DNA of 64,000 nucleotides from an uncultured Lachnospiraceae bacterium. Lineage in GTDB: Bacteria; Bacillota; Clostridia; Lachnospirales; Lachnospiraceae. The notes beneath the pieces are model-generated. The model ran no database searches, was not told the origin of the DNA, and saw only the letters and a program-made list of their open reading frames with translations. Positions 1-8,721 of the stretch are shown one piece after another. The stretch's first letter is position 1; each line of letters begins with the position of its first letter. The position numbers and the translations under genes are program-made. Location of the stretch: NCBI GenBank assembly GCA_910576975.1, contig CAJTJY010000006.1:1-64000 (forward strand). Reading direction: 5' to 3'.

Positions 1-40
1 GTTCCTGCTGCCTTTGCGCTGTACCATTCTTATTATCCAT
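1..40 (-). CDS. N-terminal fragment of a gene running off the left edge
   Basis: A minus-strand ATG at 40-38 is preceded by a strong GGGGGAGGAT ribosome-binding site. Only the first 13 codons (M-D-N-K-N-G-T-A-Q-R-Q-Q-E) are in the window, so no function can be given. It follows the 93-residue gene directly and probably belongs to the same mobile-element operon. Confidence 0.5.
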   Translation of the reverse strand, partial: MDNKNGTAQRQQE

Positions 41-50
41 AATCCTCCCC

Positions 51-332
51 CTATACTGCTATTGCTCGCCCATCTACAGGAATAAACTTTTGCGGCGTCC
101 GTCCAATCAGCATTACTTGATACGACGTTCTACTTGTCCGTATCACTTGTAAATCAATAAATTCTCCTATCCGGTATTCTTCCGGCATTGATACCATCAG
201 CCGCCCCTGCTCGTCACTATTTAGCCATAATTGAAAAATTAAGTGTTTATCTTCAATATCTAAAATCCGATGCGCCTTAATTCCGTTCTGATTGCGTAAA
301 GCCGTTGTTGTCTGAATATGTTTGTATTCCAT
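51..332 (-). CDS. Hypothetical protein of an integrative element
   Basis: A 93-residue soluble protein starting at an ATG after an AGGAGGTAAA site. It has no signal peptide or membrane segment; the composition is mixed alpha/beta with a positively charged middle. It lies between two other small minus-strand genes, all apparently in one transcription unit reading out of the window. Small operons like this beside a tyrosine integrase are typical of conjugative or mobilisable elements. I do not recognise the family. Confidence 0.6.
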   Translation of the reverse strand: MEYKHIQTTTALRNQNGIKAHRILDIEDKHLIFQLWLNSDEQGRLMVSMPEEYRIGEFIDLQVIRTSRTSYQVMLIGRTPQKFIPVDGRAIAV

Positions 333-346
333 AATATTTTACCTCC

Positions 347-712
347 TTATCTAATTGAAAATGGCTTGTTTTTGAATGTGTTTTCAGTTAATCGCCTATT
401 GTGTAGCCTTGTCTGCTCGTCCTGCTCCCGGTGGTATCTCTCCCGGTACTGCTGGTATAATTCCGGGGATTCTTTAGCAAATTTTGATAATTCTCTCAAT
501 GTTCCCTTTTCGCCACTTTCTGATTTCTTCACAAACTGTTCATAGGTCATGGTTCGATTTTCTTTTTGTGCCATTTCTGCAATCTCCTTTCTTGTGATAC
601 GCCCAAGCATATAATCCCTTTCAAGATTGAATACCGCCGCCCGGTCTGCTTCACTCAATGCAGATATGGCGCGTGCTCTCTCCCTGCTGCCCTGCTGCCA
701 GTTCATCTGCAA
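347..712 (-). CDS. Hypothetical charged helical protein
   Basis: An open frame of up to 121 residues. The longest form starts at a TTG (712) and an ATG lies two codons in (706); neither has a clear ribosome-binding site. The product is rich in Glu, Arg and Gln and predicted mostly helical, without membrane segments. Its 5' end overlaps the 3' end of the small HTH gene by about 60 nt in another frame, so it is probably translationally coupled. No family recognised; assigned to the mobile element by position. Confidence 0.55.
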   Translation of the reverse strand: MQMNWQQGSRERARAISALSEADRAAVFNLERDYMLGRITRKEIAEMAQKENRTMTYEQFVKKSESGEKGTLRELSKFAKESPELYQQYRERYHREQDEQTRLHNRRLTENTFKNKPFSIR

Positions 713-860
713 TCGCTCTAATTTGAGATTTCTTTTCTTCTAAAATTTCATATCGAAGCATACGGCTGAATGAACTATCGGTAATTCCCAAACGCTCTGC
801 AACTCTCCACATAGGAACTTTTCTTGATTTGATGTATTCTTTTATTTCCTTATTACGCAT
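651..860 (-). CDS. Small helix-turn-helix protein
   Basis: A 69-residue protein whose first 45 residues look like a phage-type helix-turn-helix: V-P-M-W-R-V-A-E-R-L-G-I followed by T-D-S-S-F-S-R-M-L-R fits the two-helix pattern. The start at 860 follows an AGGCAAGAAAAG stretch. It lies immediately opposite the promoter of the plus-strand DUF6076-like gene, so it is well placed to regulate the divergent region. Similar proteins are common next to ICE integrases; the exact target is unknown. Confidence 0.6.
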   Translation of the reverse strand: MRNKEIKEYIKSRKVPMWRVAERLGITDSSFSRMLRYEILEEKKSQIRAIADELAAGQQGESTRHICIE

Positions 861-893
861 CTTTTCTTGCCTCCAATAATTTTTATATTTTTG

Positions 894-922
894 TTGACAT
901 TTAAGTTATAGTATTTTATTAT
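894..922 (+). promoter_or_regulatory. Sigma-A-type promoter of the DUF6076-like gene
   Basis: TTGACA (894-899), a 17-nt spacer and TATTAT (917-922). The start codon follows about 100 nt downstream behind a GAGGT site. The sequence TGTTGACA recurs inverted as TGTCAACA near 999-1006, so the leader carries an inverted repeat that may be an operator. Confidence 0.6.
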
Positions 923-1020
923 GTCTACATAAACATAACAAATTTCTATATGAAAGTCCATTGTCACTTGATTTTGCCATATTTGGGGATAGTCAAGTGT
1001 CAACATAAATGAGGTAATAT

Positions 1021-2094
1021 ATGAGTGATGATATAAAAAATACATTCCGTAATATTAGTTTTTTACTTAAAGAAAATGATTGCTTAATAAAAGAAATGGA
1101 TATGATTTGCAATATGCTTGAACAATTGGGAATTAAAGAGTATTATAATGTTTTTCATTCCGTATCCCCATTCTTTTCAATAAATAATGATAAATATATC
1201 TTTTACCTTGATAATGAAAATATATTTTTTAAAGGACAGCATATTATTGAATATAATTTAGGAGATATTTTTGTAAAAACTGCAAATATCTTACGCAAAA
1301 ATTATTCAATACATCTATCCTCTAAAAAGAATATCTCTACTCATATTGTAATTCCGGCACTTAAAGATATTCATGAGAAATATAGAGATTATATCGCACG
1401 TTACCCAAAACCATCTATTGATTTCTTTTTAGAATTTTATAGGGATTTAACAAACATGGGATTCATAGAAATTATCGCAATACTGATAATAAGAGATTTT
1501 TTAAAGTGGCAATCTCATCCTGATATATTGGAAAAATATGAACCTACAAAAGCAACCTCTATTTCTCATGGATTGCTTCATTGTATGGATGGTATTACTG
1601 GACAAGATTTCTTTTTATATAATGAAAATTTTTTTGACACTACTACACCCTATATATCTTCATTTACAACCACTATTAGACCATTAGGAGGAATACCCAC
1701 TATTTTGTATCTGAATACCTCCTTAGATAATCTGTTTACATTTGATAGATATAATATGTTTTCAAAAGGATATAACATAAAAATATGTGATTTATGCAAA
1801 AGATTTTTCATTCAATATAAGGATTATGACACTAAATATTGTTCAGAATGCAAAAATATTAGTTATGATAAAAAAGTTACTGACCCATTTTCAAAATTGT
1901 ACCGTAAAAAATATAAAACAATGAAAATGCGTGCAGATAGAGCGGATAACTCACTTGAATATGAACAGTTATATACCAGTCCGTGGATTTCTGATGTAGA
2001 AATCAAAATTAAAGAATATAGAAAAAGTGATGATTATTCAGGCTTTGTCAAATATATCGAAAAGTCTATGAATAAATATAAACCTAAAAAATGA
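1021..2094 (+). CDS. DUF6076-like protein with a Cys4 zinc site
   Basis: A 357-residue, strikingly AT-rich gene starting at ATG 1021 behind GAGGTAATAT. The N-terminal 230 residues show no recognised domain. Around residues 255-280 a C-D-L-C-K-R-F-F and a Y-C-S-E-C pair form a probable zinc ribbon, the layout I associate with the DUF6076 group of Firmicutes proteins. The C-terminus is lysine-rich. It lies between divergent element genes and the broken integrase; its base composition differs from the neighbouring chromosome and suggests recent transfer. The role is unknown; a nucleic-acid-associated or defence role is only a guess. Confidence 0.6.
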   Translation: MSDDIKNTFRNISFLLKENDCLIKEMDMICNMLEQLGIKEYYNVFHSVSPFFSINNDKYIFYLDNENIFFKGQHIIEYNLGDIFVKTANILRKNYSIHLSSKKNISTHIVIPALKDIHEKYRDYIARYPKPSIDFFLEFYRDLTNMGFIEIIAILIIRDFLKWQSHPDILEKYEPTKATSISHGLLHCMDGITGQDFFLYNENFFDTTTPYISSFTTTIRPLGGIPTILYLNTSLDNLFTFDRYNMFSKGYNIKICDLCKRFFIQYKDYDTKYCSECKNISYDKKVTDPFSKLYRKKYKTMKMRADRADNSLEYEQLYTSPWISDVEIKIKEYRKSDDYSGFVKYIEKSMNKYKPKK

Positions 2095-2154
2095 AATGAT
2101 AAAAGCGAAACTACCTAATGGATATAAGCCTGTCTATAGAAAGGAAATGATCTA

Positions 2155-3586
2155 ATGGCGTTACTAAAGTGTCCAGAGTGCCAGCATGATGTATCAGATA
2201 AAGCCGCCGCTTGCCCTCATTGTGGTTATCCTATAAATAGCCCTACCAGTACAAAACCACGTATCAGAAATGGCAAACCCACAAAACTGCCTAATGGGTA
2301 CGGAACCATCTACAAACTGCCTGGAAAGCGTTCAAAACCGTTTAGGGCTGTCAAAACTGATAAATGGGTAACTGTATGCCGATACAGGTAAAAGCAAGCA
2401 AATACGCTTCACTATCGGCTATTATGCCACTCGTGAAGAAGCTATGATTGCTCTTGCTGAATACAACGAACATCCGTATGAAATTATAGCGGATAGCATT
2501 ACATTTTCAGAAGTCTATGAAAAATGGAATGAGGGGTATTTCCCTACGCTCTCCAATCCGTCCAGTATCAGAACTATCACAGCGGCATACGCTTATTGTA
2601 ACGGTCTTTATGATATGCGGATGAAAGATATAAGGGTATCACATTCAGAGGGTACTATCTTAAATGCAGATGTCGGAGACAGTACAAAGAGCAGAATCAA
2701 AAGTCTGTTCAATATGATGTATAAATATGCTGTAGCACATGATATTGTAGATAAAGATTATGCTTCTGTCATGTTTGCAAATGACAATCCTATCAAGAGA
2801 GAACGCACAAAAGAGCCAATACCGTTTACGGATGAAGAAGTACAGCAGTTATGGGATAGCAAAAACTTGATACCTTTTGTCGATATGGTACTGATAGGGA
2901 TATACAGCGGATGGCGGCCACAGGAATTGTCTATACTTCAAATTGCAGATATTGACATTGAAGCAGAAATCATGAAAGGCGGCTTGAAAACGGATGCCGG
3001 TAAAAATAGAATTGTTCCTATCCATCCAGTAATAAAACCGTTAATTGAAAACCGTATCAAAGAAGCTGACACTCTGCAATCTGAATATCTCTTTAATGAT
3101 GTAAACGGGCAGCAGGGTACATATATGACCTACGATAAATACCGCAAGAGATTCCAGAAAGTCATGGACAGATTAAAAATGACACACCGCCCACATGAAA
3201 CCCGACATACATTCATTACAAAGGCAAAATCATGTGACGTTGATGAATATATCTTATAGCTAATTGTCGGACATGCCATAGAGGATATTACCGAAAAGGT
3301 ATATACCCATAGAACAATGGAACAACTAAAATCCGAGATGGAGAAAATCACAAAAATTGAAGAGGCTATGGACAGACCGTCAATTCCAGTTAATCAGCAA
3401 CTTTTGAAAGCTATGTCAAACCTGGCAGACAAAGGACATTATAAGTACAAAGAATGGAGTACAGACCAGACATACATACATCTATTTTATGGGTTATCTG
3501 TTGGGAAGTGGAAAATTGAAATGGGAGGAACAGTTATGAGCAATACGGAACTGTATTCTAAACACATGAATATAACCGTTATATAA
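2155..3586 (+). pseudogene. Tyrosine recombinase (integrase), disrupted twice
   Basis: The reading begins at ATG 2155 with a zinc ribbon (C-P-E-C at residues 6-9, C-P-H-C at 20-23), then an integrase N-terminal segment. Near 2375-2390 the frame shifts: V-T-V should continue as A-D-T-G-K-S-K. The second part (from about 2390) contains SAM-like core-binding and catalytic domains with Arg in S-G-W-R-P-Q-E-L, H-E-T-R-H, then V-G-H and the nucleophile Tyr in V-Y-T-H. An in-frame TAG at 3257-3259 splits the reading just before L-I-V-G-H. All catalytic residues remain, so decay is recent. Active enzymes of this kind excise ICEs; this copy should be dead unless the amber codon and frameshift are suppressed. 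Confidence 0.85.
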
Positions 3587-3630
3587 AACCGTATCAAAGG
3601 GTGTCTGTCAAATGCAGATGCCCTTTATCC

Positions 3631-3676
3631 ATAAAAAAACCGCTATCCTCCTACTTGGGATAACGGTCTTTTTTAT
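3631..3676 (+). terminator. Rho-independent terminator after the integrase
   Basis: A hairpin of ACCGCTATCC (3639-3648) with GGATAACGGT (3658-3667), flanked by an A-run on the left and CTTTTTT on the right. It can act on both strands, separating the plus-strand integrase remnant from the minus-strand GGGtGRT gene end. Confidence 0.8.
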
Positions 3677-3762
3677 GTTTAATATTTGTGTGCTACGTGG
3701 CAAAATTAAAGGCTACCACCGACAATCCATGTCAACGATAGCCCTTGATTCTATACTATAAT

Positions 3763-4773
3763 TTAGAACTTGCCAGCCTTAGCCGCTTCCTCAATCGAAA
3801 CTGCAACTGCAACAGTAGCCCCTACCATTGGGTTATTGCCCATTCCGATAAGCCCCATCATTTCTACATGAGCTGGAACAGAAGAAGAACCTGCAAACTG
3901 CGCATCGGAATGCATACGTCCCATGGTGTCTGTCATGCCATAAGAAGCAGGTCCTGCCGCCATGTTATCTGGATGAAGGGTACGTCCCGTACCGCCGCCG
4001 GATGCAACTGAGAAGTATTTCTTGCCTTGCTCGTTACATTCTTTCTTATATGTACCTGCCACGGGATGCTGGAAACGTGTCGGATTGGTGGAATTGCCCG
4101 TGATAGACACGCCAACATTCTCATGATGCATAATTGCAACGCCCTCTTGGACATCATCAGCGCCATAACATTTTACCGTTGCACGAAGCCCGTCTGAGTA
4201 TGCTTTCTCAAATACTACGTTTAATTTTGCCTCTTTGTAGTCATATTTTGTCTCTACAAATGTAAATCCATTGATACGGGAAATAATCTGAGCCGCATCC
4301 TTGCCAAGGCCATTGAGGATTACGCGCAGAGGCTTCTGACGTACCTTGTTTGCCTTCTCTGCGATGCCAATTGCGCCTTCTGCCGCTGCGAAAGACTCAT
4401 GACCAGCCAGGAAGCAGAAACATTCTGTCTCTTCCTCTAATAACATCTTGCCAAGATTTCCATGCCCAAGACCTACTTTTCTATGGTCTGCAACAGAACC
4501 TGGAATACAAAATGCCTGCAATCCCTCTCCGATTGCTGCCGCTGCGTCCGCAGCCCTCTTTGCGCCTTTCTTAATTGCAATCGCTGCGCCTATGGTATAA
4601 GCCCAGCAAGCGTTCTCAAAACAAATCGGCTGGATCTTCTTTACCTGTTCGTACACGTCAAGCCCAGCGTCTTTTGTAATCTTTTCAGCTTCTTCCACAG
4701 AGCTGATCCCATAACTATTTAATACAGCATTGATCTGGTCAATTCTTCTTTCATATGATTCAAATAAAGCCAT
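3763..4773 (-). CDS. GGGtGRT protein
   Basis: The start chosen is ATG 4773 (M-A-L-F-E-S-Y), 7-8 nt after AAAGGAGAA; a longer frame exists upstream without a good site. The 336-residue product carries the family hallmark G-G-G-T-G-R-T-L-H-P-D-N near residue 265 and the conserved C-terminal stretch with G-M-T-D-T-M-G-R-M-H-S-D-A. The family is conserved in anaerobic Firmicutes and almost always sits next to an Fe-S cluster scaffold-like gene, as here (19 nt apart). The molecular function is not established; several conserved Cys and His residues would suit an Fe-S or metal role. This is a confident family call but not a functional one. Confidence 0.88.
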   Translation of the reverse strand: MALFESYERRIDQINAVLNSYGISSVEEAEKITKDAGLDVYEQVKKIQPICFENACWAYTIGAAIAIKKGAKRAADAAAAIGEGLQAFCIPGSVADHRKVGLGHGNLGKMLLEEETECFCFLAGHESFAAAEGAIGIAEKANKVRQKPLRVILNGLGKDAAQIISRINGFTFVETKYDYKEAKLNVVFEKAYSDGLRATVKCYGADDVQEGVAIMHHENVGVSITGNSTNPTRFQHPVAGTYKKECNEQGKKYFSVASGGGTGRTLHPDNMAAGPASYGMTDTMGRMHSDAQFAGSSSVPAHVEMMGLIGMGNNPMVGATVAVAVSIEEAAKAGKF

Positions 4774-4792
4774 CGTATTCGTTCTCCTTTCC

Positions 4793-5485
4793 TTACTCTT
4801 CTCTTGGGTCAATGATCTTAGCAGCGTCTGCCACTCTGCCATACTGTCCTTTTGCCTTTTCCCAAGCAGTATTCGGATCATCACCCTTTTTGATAAAGTC
4901 AGTCATTTTTCCAAGGCTTACGAATTGGTAACCAATTACTTCGTCATCTTCATCCAACGCAATGCCAGTTACATACCCTTCTGCCATTTCCAGATAACGA
5001 ACACCCTTTTCTTTCGTGGCATACATAGTTCCAACCTGAGAACGAAGTCCTTTTCCCAAATCTTCCAGACCGGCGCCTACTGGAAGTCCGTCGTCAGAAA
5101 ATGCACTTTGGGTACGTCCATAAACGATCTGCAAAAACAGCTCTCGCATAGCCGTGTTAATCGCATCGCATACAAGGTCTGTATTTAATGCTTCCAAAAT
5201 AGTTTTACCCTGTAAAATTTCTGCCGCCATAGCTGCGGAGTGCGTCATTCCAGAACATCCGATAGTCTCTACCAAAGCTTCCTCGATGATGCCGTTTTTT
5301 ACATTCAGGGAAAGCTTACATGCGCCCTGCTGGGGTGCGCACCAGCCCACGCCGTGCGTAAAACCAGAAATATCTTCAATTTTCTTGGAATGAACCCATT
5401 TTCCTTCTTCTGGAATTGGGGCAGGCTCATGTTTTGCGCCCTTAGCTACAGGACACATGTTTTCGACTTCCTTAGTGTAAATCAT
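4793..5485 (-). CDS. NifU/IscU-like iron-sulfur cluster scaffold protein
   Basis: A 230-residue protein starting at ATG 5485 after GAAAGGAGTC. The central part resembles the IscU/NifU scaffold fold, with Cys in W-C-A-P-Q-Q-G-A-C and I-G-C-S-G-M and an alanine-rich helix after it. It is the first gene of a two-gene operon with the GGGtGRT gene; this pairing is recurrent in Clostridia. By family it should bind or pass on Fe-S clusters in the cytoplasm; the client is unknown, although the neighbour is the obvious candidate. Confidence 0.85.
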   Translation of the reverse strand: MIYTKEVENMCPVAKGAKHEPAPIPEEGKWVHSKKIEDISGFTHGVGWCAPQQGACKLSLNVKNGIIEEALVETIGCSGMTHSAAMAAEILQGKTILEALNTDLVCDAINTAMRELFLQIVYGRTQSAFSDDGLPVGAGLEDLGKGLRSQVGTMYATKEKGVRYLEMAEGYVTGIALDEDDEVIGYQFVSLGKMTDFIKKGDDPNTAWEKAKGQYGRVADAAKIIDPREE

Positions 5486-5607
5486 GTTAAGACTCCTTTC
5501 AAATATACAAATTTTCTCATGCTAACCACATTGCCATGCCGTTAACAGATCTAACAATATTTAATCATATTTTGTCAAAATAGTCCAGTGTTTTCCAACT
5601 TTATTTT

Positions 5608-7191
5608 CTAATCCGCGACTTCCATCCGCGTAAAGGAGATCGAGGCAATGGCAGCCCCTGCAAACGTAAGGATCCCCGTCACCAATATCATCATAAAAAA
5701 CCCTGTTTCCACTCCCAGGATCAGTCCCGCCATCAATGCCACTCCAATAGCCGCACCCATGGCAAATCCCTGAAATAAAAGCTTCACCATCGATTTTCCG
5801 AAATTTCCCAGCAGGTTTCCCACCAAAGCATCCGCCAGCATATTGTAGTAGAGACGATTTGCCTGAAGGCAGACATATAAAAGCACTGTCAATATGGCAA
5901 GCACAGGATTAAGGCCAAATACTATGGCACCCGGAACAGTTACCAGAATCCCATCCACAATCGAGCGGTAATGTTCGATCTTCGTGGCATACCATACTTT
6001 TTTCAAAGGCGTATCCGGTATCAGATATGTATAGGGATTTTCCAGCTCTTTTGACCATTTGGTCGCATAACCAGTAAAAATAAAAGTTACATATGCCACA
6101 ACGGCAGGTATGATAAATATCTTCGCCTCCCCAAACTCGCTTACTGCGTCATTGAAATAACCTACCGCCGCTATCACAATACCTAGTCCCAGACAAAGCA
6201 GCGTATTCCAGCCAAAAATAAACGTCGCATTTTTCTTATATTCCAGCATCTGCCGGAAATAAATGGCTTTGGCATAAACGCCCTTGTATTCTACCGTAGC
6301 CTGGCGGAGTTTTGATTTCTTTTTCCAGGGAATGTTAGCGATGCCCTTTCTCTTATTCTGCAGAATCTTCTGATAATCATCTGCAAACTTCATAGCATCC
6401 TCATAATATGCCCCAGTACATTTCATCTTCCATGCGGCAATAGATAGAAACACTGTGGAACCCAGATATAACGCCGTGCCAATAAGGTTCACTGTATCTG
6501 GTCCCAAAAACATCAGGCGGATGACGGCGATCGTCCATCCAACAATCGGAACAAGCTGAATCACCGGAAGCGCAAAATAATCCTGAATCAGTTGAAACGA
6601 AGGTTCCCTGGTCAGCAAAAGAATCACTGCGGCGCCTGCAATCACCGCCATAAAAAGATACATCAAAACAACAAGCCTCTTAAAAAATTTCTCTGTAAAA
6701 CGCTCATTTCCATAACAGAAAATAATTAGGGACGCCTCCAGAAAGCTCTCACACACCGCAGACAGCAGGAAATATGCAATCGCCTGAAAAATCCCTATGT
6801 CAAACCAAAGCCTTCCAAACACCGCAACTGCGATTCCCAACAAAAAATTGATTGCAAAAGATTTTGCCCCTGCAAACATTAGCACCATCTTGGGACTTAC
6901 CGGAGAGGAAAATACAAAATGAACCTCGCTCGGGCGAAAGAGCAGCCCTCTCCGCTTGGAATAGCTGATAATGTTTCCTGGAATCAGCATCAATATGATT
7001 CCCGATAAGATCGTGACCACGTTTTTTGGCGAGCCAAAATCCCCCTCCTGGATCATCATATCAAAGCTGAAAAAAATCATCGCCATATATAACAGGATAA
7101 AAGCCCCCATCAGATAGGCTGCTGGACGCTTTAACGCATGTTTTATGCGGTTTATGATAGTCCTCTGATAGAGATAAATCAGTCCTTTCAT
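5608..7191 (-). CDS. ABC exporter permease, multispanning
   Basis: A 527-residue membrane protein with about twelve hydrophobic segments, starting at ATG 7191, which overlaps the stop of the ATPase gene (ATGA). It belongs to the large 'putative ABC exporter' permease type of Firmicutes: a hydrophobic first half, a cytoplasmic basic linker around residues 265-310, and a second hydrophobic half. Together with the upstream ATPase it forms a two-gene exporter. The substrate cannot be read from the sequence; lipids, peptides or antimicrobials are possible. Confidence 0.8.
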   Translation of the reverse strand: MKGLIYLYQRTIINRIKHALKRPAAYLMGAFILLYMAMIFFSFDMMIQEGDFGSPKNVVTILSGIILMLIPGNIISYSKRRGLLFRPSEVHFVFSSPVSPKMVLMFAGAKSFAINFLLGIAVAVFGRLWFDIGIFQAIAYFLLSAVCESFLEASLIIFCYGNERFTEKFFKRLVVLMYLFMAVIAGAAVILLLTREPSFQLIQDYFALPVIQLVPIVGWTIAVIRLMFLGPDTVNLIGTALYLGSTVFLSIAAWKMKCTGAYYEDAMKFADDYQKILQNKRKGIANIPWKKKSKLRQATVEYKGVYAKAIYFRQMLEYKKNATFIFGWNTLLCLGLGIVIAAVGYFNDAVSEFGEAKIFIIPAVVAYVTFIFTGYATKWSKELENPYTYLIPDTPLKKVWYATKIEHYRSIVDGILVTVPGAIVFGLNPVLAILTVLLYVCLQANRLYYNMLADALVGNLLGNFGKSMVKLLFQGFAMGAAIGVALMAGLILGVETGFFMMILVTGILTFAGAAIASISFTRMEVAD

Positions 7192-7889
7192 TTCGCTTCA
7201 CCGCCTTCTGTAATCTGAAAGAACAGTTCCTCGATATCTGCGTCTTTCTGATCTTCTTTATTAAACATCCCTATAATTTTTCCTTTTTCCATGATGAATA
7301 TCAAATCCCACAGCTCTTTGACCATTTCCAGCATATGCGTGCTAATCAATACGGTAACTCCCTGCTCTTTCAGTTCCAGCACCACCTCTTTCAACTCCTT
7401 AATTGCGGCAGGATCCAGTCCTACCATAGGTTCGTCCAGCAAGATGACCTTGGGCTTGATTGCAAGGGCGCAACAAATGCTTACTTTCTGCATCATTCCT
7501 TTGGAAAGCTCCCTGCCCAATTTTTGCTGTTTGTCATCCAATTCAAATCTTGTCAAAAGCTGATTGATTTCTTGATCTGTGATATCAGAATTATAAGCTC
7601 TTTTAATATATTCTATATGTTCCCGTACTGTCAGCGCGTCGAACATGGCTGGCACTTCTGGCACATAGGCAAACACTCGCTTGGCTTCCAATGTCCTTGC
7701 AGGCATATGCTCGATCCCAACGCCGCCCTGGTAGCGCAAAAGCCCTGCAATACTTTTGATTATTGTAGATTTCCCGGCTCCGTTGGGTCCCAACAGGATG
7801 CCTACCTGCCCGGTGGGCACGGTGAAACTCACATGATCCACTGCAAGATATTTTCCATATTTTTTTGTCAATTCCTGAATTTCTAACAT
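7188..7889 (-). CDS. ABC transporter ATP-binding protein
   Basis: The start is taken at ATG 7889 (M-L-E-I-Q-E-L) behind AGAGAGGTAG; the frame is open further upstream. The 233-residue protein has Walker A G-P-N-G-A-G-K-S-T (about 38-46), a signature-like L-S-K-G-M, Walker B V-I-L-L-D-E-P and an H-loop S-T-H. It is a CcmA/NatA-type subunit driving the permease encoded by the overlapping downstream gene. A consensus promoter with a dyad lies 120 nt upstream, so the pair is probably a regulated operon. Confidence 0.92.
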   Translation of the reverse strand: MLEIQELTKKYGKYLAVDHVSFTVPTGQVGILLGPNGAGKSTIIKSIAGLLRYQGGVGIEHMPARTLEAKRVFAYVPEVPAMFDALTVREHIEYIKRAYNSDITDQEINQLLTRFELDDKQQKLGRELSKGMMQKVSICCALAIKPKVILLDEPMVGLDPAAIKELKEVVLELKEQGVTVLISTHMLEMVKELWDLIFIMEKGKIIGMFNKEDQKDADIEELFFQITEGGEAK

Positions 7890-7993
7890 AACTACCTCTC
7901 TTTCTGACATGTCTAAATGCTGCAAATCGTCTTCTTTCGCTTGCAGAAAACCGAAGCATGTTCCTTTTCCAGCAAAAAACACCACACGCCTAC

Positions 7994-8039
7994 TGTATTA
8001 CTCATTTAATACAATAGTACATATGATGTCTCTTGTCAA
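7994..8039 (-). promoter_or_regulatory. Promoter of the ABC exporter operon with a dyad operator
   Basis: On the minus strand TTGACA (8039-8034), a 17-nt spacer and TATTGT (8016-8011). Just downstream GTATTA and TAATAC (7994-7999 and 8004-8009) form a dyad of the kind bound by GntR/YtrA regulators of such ABC operons. No intact gntR gene is adjacent, so the regulator would act in trans or has been lost. Confidence 0.65.
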
Positions 8040-8055
8040 TATTTATATTTTGTAT

Positions 8056-8721
8056 TTACTCTTTTTCGACAATCTCATTTTTATTCTTGTATATCGAATG
8101 TGCAGGAATCACGCCCCGCACCATGGACAGCGGATATATATTGCTAAGGCTTCCAACCACGGTGCCTGGATTGAGCACGCTGTTGCAGCCTACCTCCACC
8201 TCGTCTCCTAGCATAGCGCCAAATTTCTTAAGGCCAGTAGCTATTTCTTCCTTGCCATCCCTTACTACGACAAGCGTCTTATCTGATTTTACATTCGAGG
8301 TAATCGAGCCAGCGCCCATATGGGACTTGTAGCCGAGGACAGAATCCCCCACATAATTATAATGCGGCACTTGCACTTTATTAAACAACACTACATTCTT
8401 CAATTCCGTAGAATTGCCAACGACCGCCCCTTTGCCCACAATGGCGTTGCCACGGAGAAATGCACAGTGACGGATCTCCGCCTCCTCGTCAATAATTACT
8501 GGTCCGTGAATAAACGCCGTAGGCGCAACCTTTGCGCTCTTTGCAACCCACACATTTTCTGCCCGCTGCTCATATTTCTCAGGATCCAATGTTTTTCCCA
8601 ATTCACAGATAAATGCCCCGATTTTGGGAAGCGCCTCCCAAGGATAGGTCAAATCTGCAAATAAATCTGCCGCAATCGTTTCTGACAAGGTATACATACT
8701 GCTGATCTCACATGTTTTCAT
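8056..8721 (-). CDS. Left-handed beta-helix (hexapeptide) acyltransferase or GlmU-like protein
   Basis: A 221-residue protein starting inside the end of topB (14-nt overlap). From about residue 60 to 200 it shows the imperfect hexapeptide repeats of the left-handed beta-helix fold, such as A-K-V-A-P-T-A, V-I-I-D-E-E-A and A-V-V-G-N-S-T. The layout matches the C-terminal half of GlmU-type enzymes without the nucleotidyltransferase half. An N-acetyl- or acyl-transfer role in sugar-nucleotide metabolism is likely, but acceptor and donor cannot be assigned. Confidence 0.75.
   Translation of the reverse strand: MKTCEISSMYTLSETIAADLFADLTYPWEALPKIGAFICELGKTLDPEKYEQRAENVWVAKSAKVAPTAFIHGPVIIDEEAEIRHCAFLRGNAIVGKGAVVGNSTELKNVVLFNKVQVPHYNYVGDSVLGYKSHMGAGSITSNVKSDKTLVVVRDGKEEIATGLKKFGAMLGDEVEVGCNSVLNPGTVVGSLSNIYPLSMVRGVIPAHSIYKNKNEIVEKE

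Noticed and set aside
7335..7886. 183-codon plus-strand ORF opposite the ABC ATPase
   Set aside because: The minus-strand ATPase has all expected motifs; the opposite frame is a shadow.
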